Below are positions 8,156-17,390 of a stretch of DNA of 28,762 nt, in pieces. Position 1 is the stretch's first letter. Each line of letters opens with the position of its first letter. The translations under genes were made by a program, and so were the position numbers. A model generated the notes under the pieces. It made no database searches. It was not told where the DNA came from and worked only from the letters and a program-made list of their open reading frames with translations. Origin of the DNA: JABDAD01 sp964409695 (lineage in GTDB: Bacteria > Pseudomonadota > Alphaproteobacteria > Rickettsiales > Rickettsiaceae). Location of the stretch: contig CAYPDX010000013.1 of assembly GCA_964409695.1 (NCBI GenBank), positions 1 through 28,762 of the forward strand, read 5' to 3'.

Positions 8156-9175
8156 TTATAAATGACGATGTTTTTGAATTTTTTTAGTCTCATTTTGACT
8201 TTTTAGTAATTTGTCAGTTTGTTTAATTTTAAGGTTTTGATCTATATTGTCTGACTTGATAGTTCTTAAAAATTTCCCTGCTTCTTGGAGCATTTCATTG
8301 CTTAAATCAATGGCAATTTTCTGTGTTGGTTCTGGTTGAGATTTAGCAGCTTTTTCAGTCTCAACTTTTAGTTTTCCTATTGTATTCTCAATTATTGAAT
8401 CACTTGTCTTAGGTGGATAAACTGTATCAATTGTATTATCGATAATATTTTTAATAGGTTTGAGGAATAAGGTTAATCCAAAAAATGTTGAAGGTATAAT
8501 TGCAACAGAAGCAAGCAAATCAAGGCCATAGACGCATGTTGAAGACATAGCAGCGCATGTTCCTATGCTGCACAGCATGGTTAGGCTATTTTTAATTTGT
8601 TCGTTTTTGCTTTGGTTTCTTGCCAGTTCTCCGAATACTGCAAATAATTCTTTATATAAGGCATCTTTCTTTTTTAATTCAGGAATTTTAGATAATTTAG
8701 AAAAAACCTCTCCTGCTTCTTTCTGTTTTGAGTGAATATAATTTAAAATTTCAGGAAAGGTTTTTTTCGATATTAAGTGTCTAATAAACTCTTCAATATT
8801 ATGCTCGGCCTCAGTAGTATTACCATCAGAACAAACTTGCTTTATAAGAGCATCTATATTTTTCGAGTTCTTAATATTATCTGTTATATCGTCATGGTAA
8901 GTTTCAGCATCTGTAATTGCTATAGCAAATAAACCAAGAACTATTGAGAAATCATAATCTATAACTACTCTTTTTCCAAGATATCCTCTAAGTCTTGATG
9001 AAGCTATTTTTGCTAAATTATCGTATTCATCCACTTTGTCTATATGATGCATAGCAAGCATGTTAGCAAGAGGGGATAGAATATCAGTATCGATAGAAGT
9101 AGATAAAGTTCCTTCAAGAATATTTTTGAATTTCGGTATTACTTCTTTTAAAGTTAATGCAACTTTATTGTTCAT
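8156..9175 (-). CDS. Unknown protein with a hydrophobic hairpin, third gene of the cluster
   Basis: A 339-residue protein of no family I recognise. The first ~195 residues are helical and charged. A long hydrophobic segment at about 198-238 (CSIGTCAAMSSTCVYGLDLL then SVAIIPSTFFGLTLFL) could form two membrane helices. A basic and acidic coiled-coil-like tail follows, ending KKIQKHRHL. It overlaps the preceding 214-residue gene by 11 bases, so the two are almost certainly co-transcribed. The ribosome site is weak, which fits translational coupling. Its stop lies 57 bases before the mutL ATG. Its job is presumably tied to the two upstream membrane proteins, but the sequence does not show what it is. 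Confidence 0.65.
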   Translation of the reverse strand: MNNKVALTLKEVIPKFKNILEGTLSTSIDTDILSPLANMLAMHHIDKVDEYDNLAKIASSRLRGYLGKRVVIDYDFSIVLGLFAIAITDAETYHDDITDNIKNSKNIDALIKQVCSDGNTTEAEHNIEEFIRHLISKKTFPEILNYIHSKQKEAGEVFSKLSKIPELKKKDALYKELFAVFGELARNQSKNEQIKNSLTMLCSIGTCAAMSSTCVYGLDLLASVAIIPSTFFGLTLFLKPIKNIIDNTIDTVYPPKTSDSIIENTIGKLKVETEKAAKSQPEPTQKIAIDLSNEMLQEAGKFLRTIKSDNIDQNLKIKQTDKLLKSQNETKKIQKHRHL

Positions 9176-9809
9176 TTAAGCTTAGTTCTCTAACTTCCAT
9201 ATTGATTGTGGTTATGGTGAGGTCAGGCTCATTCGCTGTTGTCAGCCAGTTTACAAGTGATGGCGTTAAGCTAACGTGTTTTTCAATCAGCATATTTTTA
9301 ACAGTGCTATAGATTGGTAATGAATTATAAGCATTTCTAGCAAAAGTCACGGCTGTTAAAAAACTATCCAAATGATACTGAAGCTTTATATTCGTTGTTT
9401 TTAGAAAAATAGATTCTGTTCGTTGATTCATTTTATTTTCTAAACCAGAAGAAATAAAAATAGTAGCAGGATCTTTTAGGCCGTTTAAAGTTGCGGCATT
9501 ATTTATACTTTTTTCGTAGGCTTCCTTATTAAAACAATCATCATCAATATGAGATGAGGCAATTTTTTTTAAGTTTTGATATTTTGTAATCGCTCCAGCA
9601 AGATCTTCGCTTTGTTTGTTAATGGCATTAAATCTTTCCATCACGTTAGAAAGCATCTCTTTAGCTTTTGAATATTTTTCAGCAGTTTGAATTGTATCTG
9701 TAGATATTTTGTCAATAAGGTAAGTCAGGCTAATTATTGAAATTGTAATACATACAACTTTAAAAAAGAGAATATTCTTAACTCTTAGAGTCATTTCTTC
9801 GATAATCAT
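9165..9809 (-). CDS. Bitopic inner-membrane protein with coiled coil, PilO/GspM-like topology (tentative)
   Basis: A 214-residue protein: a short cytoplasmic start (MIIEEMTLRVKN), one membrane helix at about residues 14-31 (FFKVVCITISIISLTYLI), a coiled-coil-like region to about 90, then a mixed domain ending TITTINMEVRELSLNEQ. This layout is that of PilO, PilN or GspM, the small bitopic proteins of type IV pilus and type II secretion inner-membrane platforms. Primary sequence similarity is not visible to me, so this is inference from topology and gene order. It overlaps the upstream gene by four bases (ATGA) and the downstream gene by 11 bases. ATG 9809 is used; an in-frame Met six codons later is also possible. 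Confidence 0.6.
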   Translation of the reverse strand: MIIEEMTLRVKNILFFKVVCITISIISLTYLIDKISTDTIQTAEKYSKAKEMLSNVMERFNAINKQSEDLAGAITKYQNLKKIASSHIDDDCFNKEAYEKSINNAATLNGLKDPATIFISSGLENKMNQRTESIFLKTTNIKLQYHLDSFLTAVTFARNAYNSLPIYSTVKNMLIEKHVSLTPSLVNWLTTANEPDLTITTINMEVRELSLNEQ

Positions 9810-11284
9810 TTTTTAACTCCAATTGCGTTAATTACAATATTCATTGGTTTATTAATATTTGTAACATCATCTTTGTAATCTTGAATTGTATGCGTAATAG
9901 TTAACGTAGGAAATTTACTTTGTAAATTTTTGAGTGAGTCATCTAATTTTTTTATTGTTTTATCTTTAGCTATTCTACTAATTGAGATTTTAAAAATAAA
10001 CTTAGGTATCTTTTCTTGGTAATTATTTAATTCCCAAGATATTTTACTAAAATTTGCAATATCACCTATCTCCTTTATAAGGTTTTCTGCAAAATCGAAT
10101 GGAGTAGGGGTGGGTTCAGTTAATTTATTTTGAAGGTTATAAAGGTCTGCTAACTGAACTACATTTATATCTGGAAAATTTTGTCCTAAAAGACTAATTT
10201 CTTGATTCATATTAGAGTACTGAGTGTATATATCAGAAATTTTACTTTCAGTAACCCATATATTGAAGCTTGTTGTTATGCAATATACACATAAAGAAGC
10301 GAGTATAAAATATATTGGTTTGAATAGAATATTATTAATTAGATTAAATCTGTAGTAAGAAAGAAGTTCCTTGCTCGTCGCTGGTTGTCTTTTTATTTTT
10401 AAAAAATAATCTATAAAAACTCTGTCGGAATATAAGGAAGAATCAGTTGTTGATTTAAAAATAGACTTTTCTACCTCGTAATTCTGAGATGACATAAGTT
10501 GTTCTAAATCTTTTGTTACAATAAAAATATTTATTTTTTTAAGCTCGTTCTGCTGAGTATATGCTTTTAATTTCAACCATGCATCTGAAACCGTTTGTTC
10601 TATTACTCCCTGTACATAAGCTGTGGATTTATCTGTAGGATACGGGCTAACAACAGAATTAAGAATATTATCACCGTGATTTGTTGTGACTCTTATGCCT
10701 GTAGCCTCATTTACCGTTACCACTGAATATATATAACCAGTAAGATTCACGTCGTTTTCGGCTGCAATTTGTATGGCAATATTTTGAGATAATATTTCAT
10801 GGAAGTATATGGCTGCAAAACTAACTCTATTTTCATTAATTATAAATAAAGATTTTTCTATAAGGTTTGCATTTGGGGTCCACAATATTACGGCCTTCCA
10901 TAGATCTTCTACATTATTTGTTATTGAATGGGTTTTATAAGAGTATATATCACTGGGATGTAGAGTCGTTTCGCAATATTTATCTACTGGGTTAAGTTTA
11001 TTTAGTCCTGCAATTATTGGTAGTGCTTCATGTTGAAGGTTTGTTTCTTTCAAATTAATTATTATCCTTGCATCTGAATTTTTGTATTTTTTAACAAAAT
11101 CATGAAATGTGTCAGTAGAGTTAATTTTTTCTTGTGAGAAGAAGCAAGATTCAATAAACCTATCTTTTTTAAAGTGGTAGACATTTATCCCAAGCTCTCC
11201 AATTATAAAAATTAGTCTAGAAGTATTAGATAGTTCGTAGACAAAACGTATTGTTCTTTGAAGAAAAGAAGATTTTTCGGACAT
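9806..11284 (-). CDS. Large bitopic protein, PilM-PilN/GspL-like topology (tentative), first gene of the cluster
   Basis: A 492-residue protein with about 310 residues of mixed alpha/beta sequence, a single membrane helix at about 321-341 (FKPIYFILASLCVYCITTSF), and about 150 residues outside, containing a coiled-coil-like stretch and a domain ending KPMNIVINAIGVKK. GspL and fused PilM-PilN proteins have this plan: a cytoplasmic actin-like domain, one helix and a periplasmic ferredoxin-like domain. The N-terminal RLIFIIGELGINVYHFKK could be the first strands of such a fold, but no phosphate-binding motif is obvious. It is the first gene of a minus-strand cluster, ending in an ATGA overlap with the next. 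Confidence in the gene is high; in the fold, low. Confidence 0.6.
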   Translation of the reverse strand: MSEKSSFLQRTIRFVYELSNTSRLIFIIGELGINVYHFKKDRFIESCFFSQEKINSTDTFHDFVKKYKNSDARIIINLKETNLQHEALPIIAGLNKLNPVDKYCETTLHPSDIYSYKTHSITNNVEDLWKAVILWTPNANLIEKSLFIINENRVSFAAIYFHEILSQNIAIQIAAENDVNLTGYIYSVVTVNEATGIRVTTNHGDNILNSVVSPYPTDKSTAYVQGVIEQTVSDAWLKLKAYTQQNELKKINIFIVTKDLEQLMSSQNYEVEKSIFKSTTDSSLYSDRVFIDYFLKIKRQPATSKELLSYYRFNLINNILFKPIYFILASLCVYCITTSFNIWVTESKISDIYTQYSNMNQEISLLGQNFPDINVVQLADLYNLQNKLTEPTPTPFDFAENLIKEIGDIANFSKISWELNNYQEKIPKFIFKISISRIAKDKTIKKLDDSLKNLQSKFPTLTITHTIQDYKDDVTNINKPMNIVINAIGVKK

Positions 11285-11484
11285 CTAATAACCTGATTTA
11301 TATTATACCAAAGTTTCAATAAAATAGTCTTCTGTTTTAGTTCCTCTGGATCCAGGTCCCATCTTACGCTGCATAAATGAGGAGAACAACAGCTTTAATA
11401 AAAAGGTATGAGTGTTTTAAAATGCTATTGTAATTTGGCAATAAATTGGCTAATTTGCATGCAAATATCTTTCTTGAGGTTGTT

Positions 11485-14136
11485 GTGAGTAATCATGTTG
11501 GTGATATAAGGTCAAAATTTATAAAATATTTTGTAGAAAATGGGCATACAGAGGTACATTCAAGTCCACTGATCCCTCGTAACGATCCTACGATGATGTT
11601 CGTAAATTCAGGGATGGTGCAGTTTAAAAATGTATTTACTGGTCTTGAAACTCGTGATTATAAAAAAGCTACATCTAGTCAAAAATCAGTAAGAGCCGGT
11701 GGAAAACATAATGATCTTGAGAATGTTGGTTATACAGCTCGTCACCACACATTTTTTGAAATGCTTGGGAATTTTTCATTTGGTGATTATTTTAAAGATG
11801 ATGCAATTGCTTTGGCTTGGGAATTGCTAACAAAAGAATTCGGTCTAAATAAAGATAAATTATACGCAACAGTATATCATACCGATGATGAAGCCGCTTT
11901 GATTTGGAAAAAAGTAGCAGGATTTTGCGACGATAAAATTATACGAATTAATACAAATGATAATTTTTGGTCAATGGGGGACACAGGTCCTTGTGGACCT
12001 TGTTCAGAAATTTTTTATGATCATGGAGATCATATAAAAGGAGGGCTTCCAGGAACTGCAGAGCAAGATGGTGATAGGTATATAGAAATCTGGAATATGG
12101 TCTTCATGCAGTATGAGCAAGTTGATAAAAATACTCGTATTGATCTTCCAAAAAAATCTATTGATACTGGCATGGGGCTCGAGCGTGTGGCTGCGGTACT
12201 CCAAAATGTTCATGATAATTATGATATAGATTTATTTAAAGAGATTATTGAAGCTTCTGAAGAGCTTACTTCGACAAAAAGTGAAGGAGAAGCTCGTTTT
12301 TCTCACAGAGTTATTGCTGATCATTTGCGTTCTTCTAGTTTTCTAATTGCAGATGGAGTTATGCCTTCAAATGAGGGTAGGGGCTATGTGCTTAGAAGAA
12401 TCATGAGAAGAGCTATGAGGCATGCACATCAGTTAGGTGCAAAAGAGCCTTTGCTTTATAGGATGCTTCCAAAACTTGTTTCCCTCATGGGAGAAGCTTA
12501 TCCTGAATTAAAAAGAGCAGAGAGTTTTGTAAGAGAAATTCTTAAAAGTGAAGAAGAAAGATTTAAAGTTACGCTTGATAGGGGATTAAAACTTCTTGAG
12601 GACGAATCTTCTAGCCTATCAACTGGTGGAAAATTAGCTGGCGATGTAGCCTTTAAATTATATGACACATACGGTTTTCCTGTGGACCTTACGGAAGATA
12701 TTTTAAGAAAACGTGAAATAGAGATCGATCATGCTCGTTTTGAAGAATGTATGAATGATCAAAGGCAAAGAGCGCGTGCAAGTTGGTCTGGATCTGGTGA
12801 TAGTAAAACAGATGCAATATGGTTTGATATTAAGCAAAATTTTGGTGCTACAGAATTTTTGGGATATTCTTTAGAACAATCTGAAGCCGAGATAATTGCC
12901 TTAGTTAAGGATGGGGTTTCGGTTAAAGAGGCTTTGAAGGGCGATAATTGTATTATCATAACAAACCAAACACCTTTTTATGGTGAGTCAGGTGGACAAA
13001 TGGGAGATATTGGGAAAATATCCTCCACGAATAGTGAGATAGATGTTTTAGATACAAAAAAATATTTAGGATCAATCATTGGTCATGTCAGTAAAATTAA
13101 ATCAGGAACCATTAGGCTTGGGGATATCGTAAAACTAAAATATGATAAAGAATATAGGAATAGATTAAGGGCAAATCATTCAGCAACTCATATTCTCCAT
13201 ACTGTGCTTCGTAATGTTCTTGGTGATCATATATCTCAAAAAGGTTCTTTAGTAGCAAGTGATAAGCTTAGGTTTGACATAAGTCATCCAAAGGCAATTA
13301 CTAAAGAGGACATAGTCAGAATTGAAGATTTAGTGAATAAAGTCATTCTAGGAAATTCTGATGTTAACACAAAAATAATGTCTACTGAAGAAGCCATAAA
13401 AGGTGGTGCTATGGCATTATTTGGAGAGAAATACGACAATGAAGTTAGAGTTGTTTCTATGGGGTGTTTTAATGAAAAAGATTCTTATTCAGTTGAGCTT
13501 TGCGGGGGAACACACGTATCAAGAACGGGTGATATTGGCTTGTTTAAAATTACCTCAGAAGCAGCAATAGCAGCAGGTATTCGAAGAATTGAAGCGACAA
13601 CGGGTTTTGGAGTTCTTTCGTTGCTTAGAGATAGTGAAGAACAGATTATGCAAATTGCAGATGCCATAAAATCAAGTAAATCAGAAGTATATAATAAAGT
13701 GCTAGAACTTTCGGAGAGTAAAAAATTATTGGAAAGAGAGATTAGCGGATTTAAGGTTGCAGCTTTAGATATGAGTGATTCAGATTTAGAAAAATCCTCA
13801 ACTAAGATTGCTAATATAAGACTTGTTGTTAAAATTCTTGATGAGGCAGATCCTAAATCTCTAAGAGTAGTTGCTGAGAAATTAGTGGATAAACATAAAG
13901 ACATTGCAATTTTATTCATTGCTAAAAATACCGGGAAAATATCGATTTTAGCAGCGTGTGGGACTGAGGCCGCATCTGGTTCTCAAAATGCATCATCTAT
14001 AGTGAAATTTGTATCAGAATTACTTGGTGGTGCTGGTGGTGGTGGAAATGCAAAACTTGCGCAGGCTGGCGCAGTAGATGTAAGTATGATTACAGAAGTT
14101 GAAAAAGCTTTAGTTGAGTTTCTGAAGCCGGCGTAA
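11485..14136 (+). CDS. alaS: Alanyl-tRNA synthetase
   Basis: An 883-residue enzyme of normal length that charges tRNA-Ala. The class II catalytic core carries RNDPTMMFVNSGMVQFKNVF and motif 3 TGMGLERVAAVLQ. The editing domain has the zinc-site pair NHSATHILH and CGGTHVSRTGDIGLF. The C-Ala domain ends with the glycine-rich GGAGGGGNAKLAQAG. The start is taken as GTG 11485 because GAGGT lies just upstream and the N-terminus then aligns with the family (VSNHVGDIRSKFIKYF). The frame is open to a TTG at 11446, which would add 13 atypical residues. It is divergent from the PilM/GspL-like gene; the 200 bases between (11285-11484) must hold both promoters. Confidence 0.97.
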   Translation: MSNHVGDIRSKFIKYFVENGHTEVHSSPLIPRNDPTMMFVNSGMVQFKNVFTGLETRDYKKATSSQKSVRAGGKHNDLENVGYTARHHTFFEMLGNFSFGDYFKDDAIALAWELLTKEFGLNKDKLYATVYHTDDEAALIWKKVAGFCDDKIIRINTNDNFWSMGDTGPCGPCSEIFYDHGDHIKGGLPGTAEQDGDRYIEIWNMVFMQYEQVDKNTRIDLPKKSIDTGMGLERVAAVLQNVHDNYDIDLFKEIIEASEELTSTKSEGEARFSHRVIADHLRSSSFLIADGVMPSNEGRGYVLRRIMRRAMRHAHQLGAKEPLLYRMLPKLVSLMGEAYPELKRAESFVREILKSEEERFKVTLDRGLKLLEDESSSLSTGGKLAGDVAFKLYDTYGFPVDLTEDILRKREIEIDHARFEECMNDQRQRARASWSGSGDSKTDAIWFDIKQNFGATEFLGYSLEQSEAEIIALVKDGVSVKEALKGDNCIIITNQTPFYGESGGQMGDIGKISSTNSEIDVLDTKKYLGSIIGHVSKIKSGTIRLGDIVKLKYDKEYRNRLRANHSATHILHTVLRNVLGDHISQKGSLVASDKLRFDISHPKAITKEDIVRIEDLVNKVILGNSDVNTKIMSTEEAIKGGAMALFGEKYDNEVRVVSMGCFNEKDSYSVELCGGTHVSRTGDIGLFKITSEAAIAAGIRRIEATTGFGVLSLLRDSEEQIMQIADAIKSSKSEVYNKVLELSESKKLLEREISGFKVAALDMSDSDLEKSSTKIANIRLVVKILDEADPKSLRVVAEKLVDKHKDIAILFIAKNTGKISILAACGTEAASGSQNASSIVKFVSELLGGAGGGGNAKLAQAGAVDVSMITEVEKALVEFLKPA

Positions 14137-14232
14137 AAAATCGTATCTTCTTTAGAAGCAGGGAGATTCATGTGGTCTGGAATTTTTTTCTTTCTAAATA
14201 AGAAATCGATTATTTCATTAAAAAAAGAGTGG

Positions 14233-14253
14233 ATCCCGCATCAAGTGCGCGAT
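14233..14253. repeat. Short hairpin resembling a dispersed 'GGATCCCG...GGGATGACG' element
   Basis: ATCCCGCA (14233-14240) pairs with TGCGCGAT (14246-14253), with one mismatch, and GATGACGAG follows. It has the look of a worn copy of a small palindromic repeat common in Rickettsiales genomes. It is the only structure I see in the gap 14137-14378 after alaS, and could slow transcription there. Confidence 0.4.
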
Positions 14254-14378
14254 GACGAGTCTTGTTTATGAATCTACAAAAAGGGTTGCAATTGATGTTC
14301 ACTATTTACAAATTAAGTTTTGGTTGAATTTAGTTTGGAAACTCTATAAAATTTATTGATCCGAAAATGGAAAAATAA

Positions 14379-15071
14379 ATGAATAAAATCTATGGTTATA
14401 GGAATAAGAGTTATTTAGGTTTTTACCATTTACTTGCGCTTATTTTTTGTTTTGTATTTGTCCTCTCTAACATAGCTGCATCTAAAATAGGTATTATATT
14501 TGACGTCTATTTGGATACTGGTACGCTTTACTTTCCCATTCTGTATATTGTAAATGATATTATAACAGAGATTTACGGTTTTACATCATCGCGTAAAGTG
14601 ATATGGATGGCTATTAGCACTAATATAATATTTGTGCTATTTTTAAGTCTTTCTGTGAGTTTACCTTCAGTTGAGAGTATCGGAGTTAATCTTGCTTTTG
14701 ACCAAGTTTTTTCTTTGTCTCCAAGAATTCTTATGGCTTCTGTGATTAGCTTTCTCATAGGTGAATATGTTAATTCTGTAATGCTTGCAAAAAGCAAAAT
14801 AAGATTTCATGGAAAATCATTCGGTTATAGAGCAATAACTAGCACAGCCGTTGGTGTTTCTGTTGAGAGTATATTATTTTCAACTATAGCTTTCGCTGGA
14901 AAATTTGAAGTTGATGAGCTTATTGGAATGACAACAATGCTTATTTCAATAAAAATCCTATATGAAATTGTGACTATGCCGATAACATCTAAAATAGTTT
15001 CATATTTAAAGAAATACGAAAATATGGATTTTTATGATACTGATACTAAATTTACTATTCTTCCATTTTAG
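14379..15071 (+). CDS. yhhQ: Queuosine precursor transporter (QueT/YhhQ, VUT family)
   Basis: A 230-residue membrane protein with about six hydrophobic segments. The family signatures are seen: LSNIAASKIGIIFDVYLDTG, then FPILYIVNDIITEIYGF, where the acidic residues in the membrane are typical, and GEYVNSVMLAKSK. It imports a queuosine precursor (preQ0, preQ1 or queuine), which lets bacteria without the full pathway modify tRNA position 34. A GGAAAA motif lies near the ATG. A decayed second copy follows at once. No tgt or queuosine synthesis gene is present in this window. Confidence 0.9.
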   Translation: MNKIYGYRNKSYLGFYHLLALIFCFVFVLSNIAASKIGIIFDVYLDTGTLYFPILYIVNDIITEIYGFTSSRKVIWMAISTNIIFVLFLSLSVSLPSVESIGVNLAFDQVFSLSPRILMASVISFLIGEYVNSVMLAKSKIRFHGKSFGYRAITSTAVGVSVESILFSTIAFAGKFEVDELIGMTTMLISIKILYEIVTMPITSKIVSYLKKYENMDFYDTDTKFTILPF

Positions 15072-15129
15072 TTAAACTACTAGTTTAATGAATTAAATAT
15101 TTATTTTTTAAGAAATTAGTCTATAGTTT

Positions 15130-15629
15130 TGATGCGTATTCAGTTAAATGGAAACAAATTTGGGTGGCTGTAGTTACTAATATTTATTTGTGCTGATCTT
15201 AAGCTTTACTGTCTATTGCCAATAAAGGAAGATATTAGTGTTAATGCGGCATTTAACGAAGTATTTTCACTTTCTCCAAGGATTTTAATTGCTTTTGTAA
15301 TTAGCTTTCTAATAGAAGAGTATGTGAATTCAGTTATACTTGCAAAAAGCAAAGTCTATTTCCAAGGAAAATTATTTAGTTTTAGGGCCAATAGGTAGCA
15401 CGGCAATAGGAGTTTTTGTTGAAAGCATATTATTCTCTGCGCTAGCTTTTGGAGAGAAGTTTAAAATAGAAGAACTTATGGCTATGGCAGCGATGTTAAT
15501 AATTACAATAAAATACTATATGAAGTTGTAACTATCCTAATTACTTCTGGAATAGAAGCTGATATTAAAGAACGTGAACATCTGGATTATTATGATGTAG
15601 ACACTAAGTTTAATCTATTCTCTTTTTAG
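15130..15629 (+). pseudogene. Decayed tandem copy of the queuosine precursor transporter
   Basis: The stretch matches residues from about 70 to the end of the intact gene just upstream, in shifting frames. Recognisable pieces are KWKQIWVAVVTNIYLC (for RKVIWMAISTNIIFVL), NAAFNEVFSLSPRILIAFVI, EEYVNSVILAKSKVYFQGK, STAIGVFVESILFSALAF, and the end DYYDVDTKFNLFSF (for DFYDTDTKFTILPF). At least four frame breaks or stops occur, and the first ~65 residues are missing. The many amino acid differences from the live copy show the duplication is not recent. It cannot make a full transporter. Confidence 0.85.
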
Positions 15630-15686
15630 AAAATAGAATTATTACTTGATTAATTCATAAAAATTATATATAAACACAAGATATTT

Positions 15687-15763
15687 CGGGGCATAGCGCA
15701 GCTTGGTAGCGCACCTGGTTTGGGACCAGGGGGTCGGGAGTTCAAATCTCTCTGCCCCGACCA
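15687..15763 (+). tRNA. tRNA-Pro (anticodon TGG)
   Basis: A complete 77-base cloverleaf with encoded CCA. CGGGGCA pairs with TGCCCCG, the anticodon stem CCTGG/CCAGG encloses loop TTTGGGA with TGG at 15721-15723, and the T arm has GTTCAAAT. The next gene, on the other strand, ends three bases after it. Confidence 0.95.
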
Positions 15764-15766
15764 CTT

Positions 15767-17317
15767 TTATTCCTTCAAAAACTGTTTGGCATATTCGTTA
15801 TAAATATAATAAGTACTTATATGCTCTGGTATTTTTTCATTATTTTTCACCCTTTTTACAAATAGCTTATCATATGGTTTTTTATTCGCATGATGGATAA
15901 TAAAAGGCATGAACCCATTTGGATATATTCCATCAAAACTATCTATAATAGGAATCATATTCCATCTTGGAGAAAGAAATAAGGCCCTTTTAGCAGCTGT
16001 AATATTTAAATTATCCTGCTCAGGAAATGTATTGTCACAGACAAATTTCTTATTTGTTCTTAGGAATTTAGAATAAATATCCTCTTCTCTCATAAGCTTA
16101 AGATTTTGTAACATTACTCCAACATTAAAATATTCTGGCGGTAATCCTTCGCAATTAGATTTTCTAGCAAGCATTCCATTTACTATATTATGAGGATCTA
16201 CAACAGCTCCAATTAGGTAACCATCTAATTTTGTATTTGTTAGATCGTGTAAATCTCTGTAGACTAAAATATCTACGTCTGTCACTAAGATCTTATCAAG
16301 ATTTGGTAAAAGCTTGCCGAGTAATATTCTAAAGAAAACTAATCGTGGATAGCGTTTGTTTTTTGGTAAATGCTCAAGAAGCTCTTTATTTTCTTCTATC
16401 AAATTTTCTGGAAACTCGATGAATTTAATATCGAAATCTTTGATTTTCGATATAGAGGCAAGTTTTTTCTGAGTCTCTGGCAGAATTGGGTCTTTATTAT
16501 CATATATAACATAGAAATTATAATGATTATCGAGGTCAGAGTTTAATAGAATTGATGTTATTGTAGTTGCTGCATACTGCGCATATTTATCGTTAATTAC
16601 AAGGGCTATATCAGTATTTTTTGGTTGAGAGACGTTTATTTGATTTGATGCAATTTTTTGGTGATCAAATGCTTTTGTAATATCAATATTTCTATCAGCC
16701 TCTGAATTTGTTCTTCCTAAGCTATATATTAAGCTTAGCCTATAATTTGCTCTTGCAGATAGGTTTTTATTCTGTGACTTTGCAATCTCATTTAAAATTT
16801 CTATTTCTTGAGTAATATTTTTATTATCCCAGTCTGATAGAGTGATACTTTTTCTTTGTAAAACTTCAGACACTTCTTCTTTATCGTTGCCTATTATAAG
16901 ATTTTTCAAATAGTTTGAATTTTCAATATTTGTGTAAAGATCGATGGAATAGCTAGTATTTTTAATAGCGTATAATGAATTACTAGCTTCTATATCAAGT
17001 TTTGCGAGGCATAAATAAGCATCTGAAACTTGTACAGCATCAATTCCATACTCAATTTTATATGTACAGAGCTTTTTCTGAATCTGGCTTTCAGTTTTTG
17101 GTGAAATTTCTTTGTCTTTAGAAAGTTTGGTAATTATCTCTGCCATAGTATTTTCAAATGCTAGATTATTGCTAATTTGAAAATTTAAATAATCGGAGAC
17201 TTGAAAGATAATGCGAGAATTCTTTATCATGTCTTTGCCTGTCATGATAAGAATAAATGAGATAACGCAGAGGGTAAAAATAACTAATGATAAAAAACTA
17301 ATCGTAAATTTTTTCAT
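15767..17317 (-). CDS. Membrane-anchored glycosyltransferase, family GT8
   Basis: A 516-residue protein. The N-terminus has a membrane anchor (TISFLSLVIFTLCVISFILI, about residues 5-25). A helical middle (to about 225) includes a possible Sel1/TPR-type unit around SARANYRLSLIYSLGRTNSE. The GT8 domain follows from about 235: TDIALVINDKYAQYAATTI, the metal-binding DVD at about 347-349 in KILVTDVDILVYRDL, YFNVGVMLQNL, FPEQDNLNI, and HHANKKPYDK. GT8 enzymes such as LPS galactosyl- and glucosyltransferases move sugars with retention of configuration, so an envelope glycan role is likely; the acceptor is unknown. ATG 17317 is preferred to a TTG at 17347 because it starts with the basic MKK before the anchor. 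The anchored N-terminal half is unlike plain bacterial GT8 enzymes. Confidence 0.85.
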   Translation of the reverse strand: MKKFTISFLSLVIFTLCVISFILIMTGKDMIKNSRIIFQVSDYLNFQISNNLAFENTMAEIITKLSKDKEISPKTESQIQKKLCTYKIEYGIDAVQVSDAYLCLAKLDIEASNSLYAIKNTSYSIDLYTNIENSNYLKNLIIGNDKEEVSEVLQRKSITLSDWDNKNITQEIEILNEIAKSQNKNLSARANYRLSLIYSLGRTNSEADRNIDITKAFDHQKIASNQINVSQPKNTDIALVINDKYAQYAATTITSILLNSDLDNHYNFYVIYDNKDPILPETQKKLASISKIKDFDIKFIEFPENLIEENKELLEHLPKNKRYPRLVFFRILLGKLLPNLDKILVTDVDILVYRDLHDLTNTKLDGYLIGAVVDPHNIVNGMLARKSNCEGLPPEYFNVGVMLQNLKLMREEDIYSKFLRTNKKFVCDNTFPEQDNLNITAAKRALFLSPRWNMIPIIDSFDGIYPNGFMPFIIHHANKKPYDKLFVKRVKNNEKIPEHISTYYIYNEYAKQFLKE

Positions 17318-17390
17318 CGTGCTTTTTGTCCAAATATAAGGCTGCAAATATAGCGGATAAATATGATGGTTTAAAACAATATCTTTGATT

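Noticed and set aside
12004..13919. Antisense open frames inside alaS
   Set aside because: They run opposite to a fully conserved synthetase, have no ribosome sites and show no protein-like motifs.
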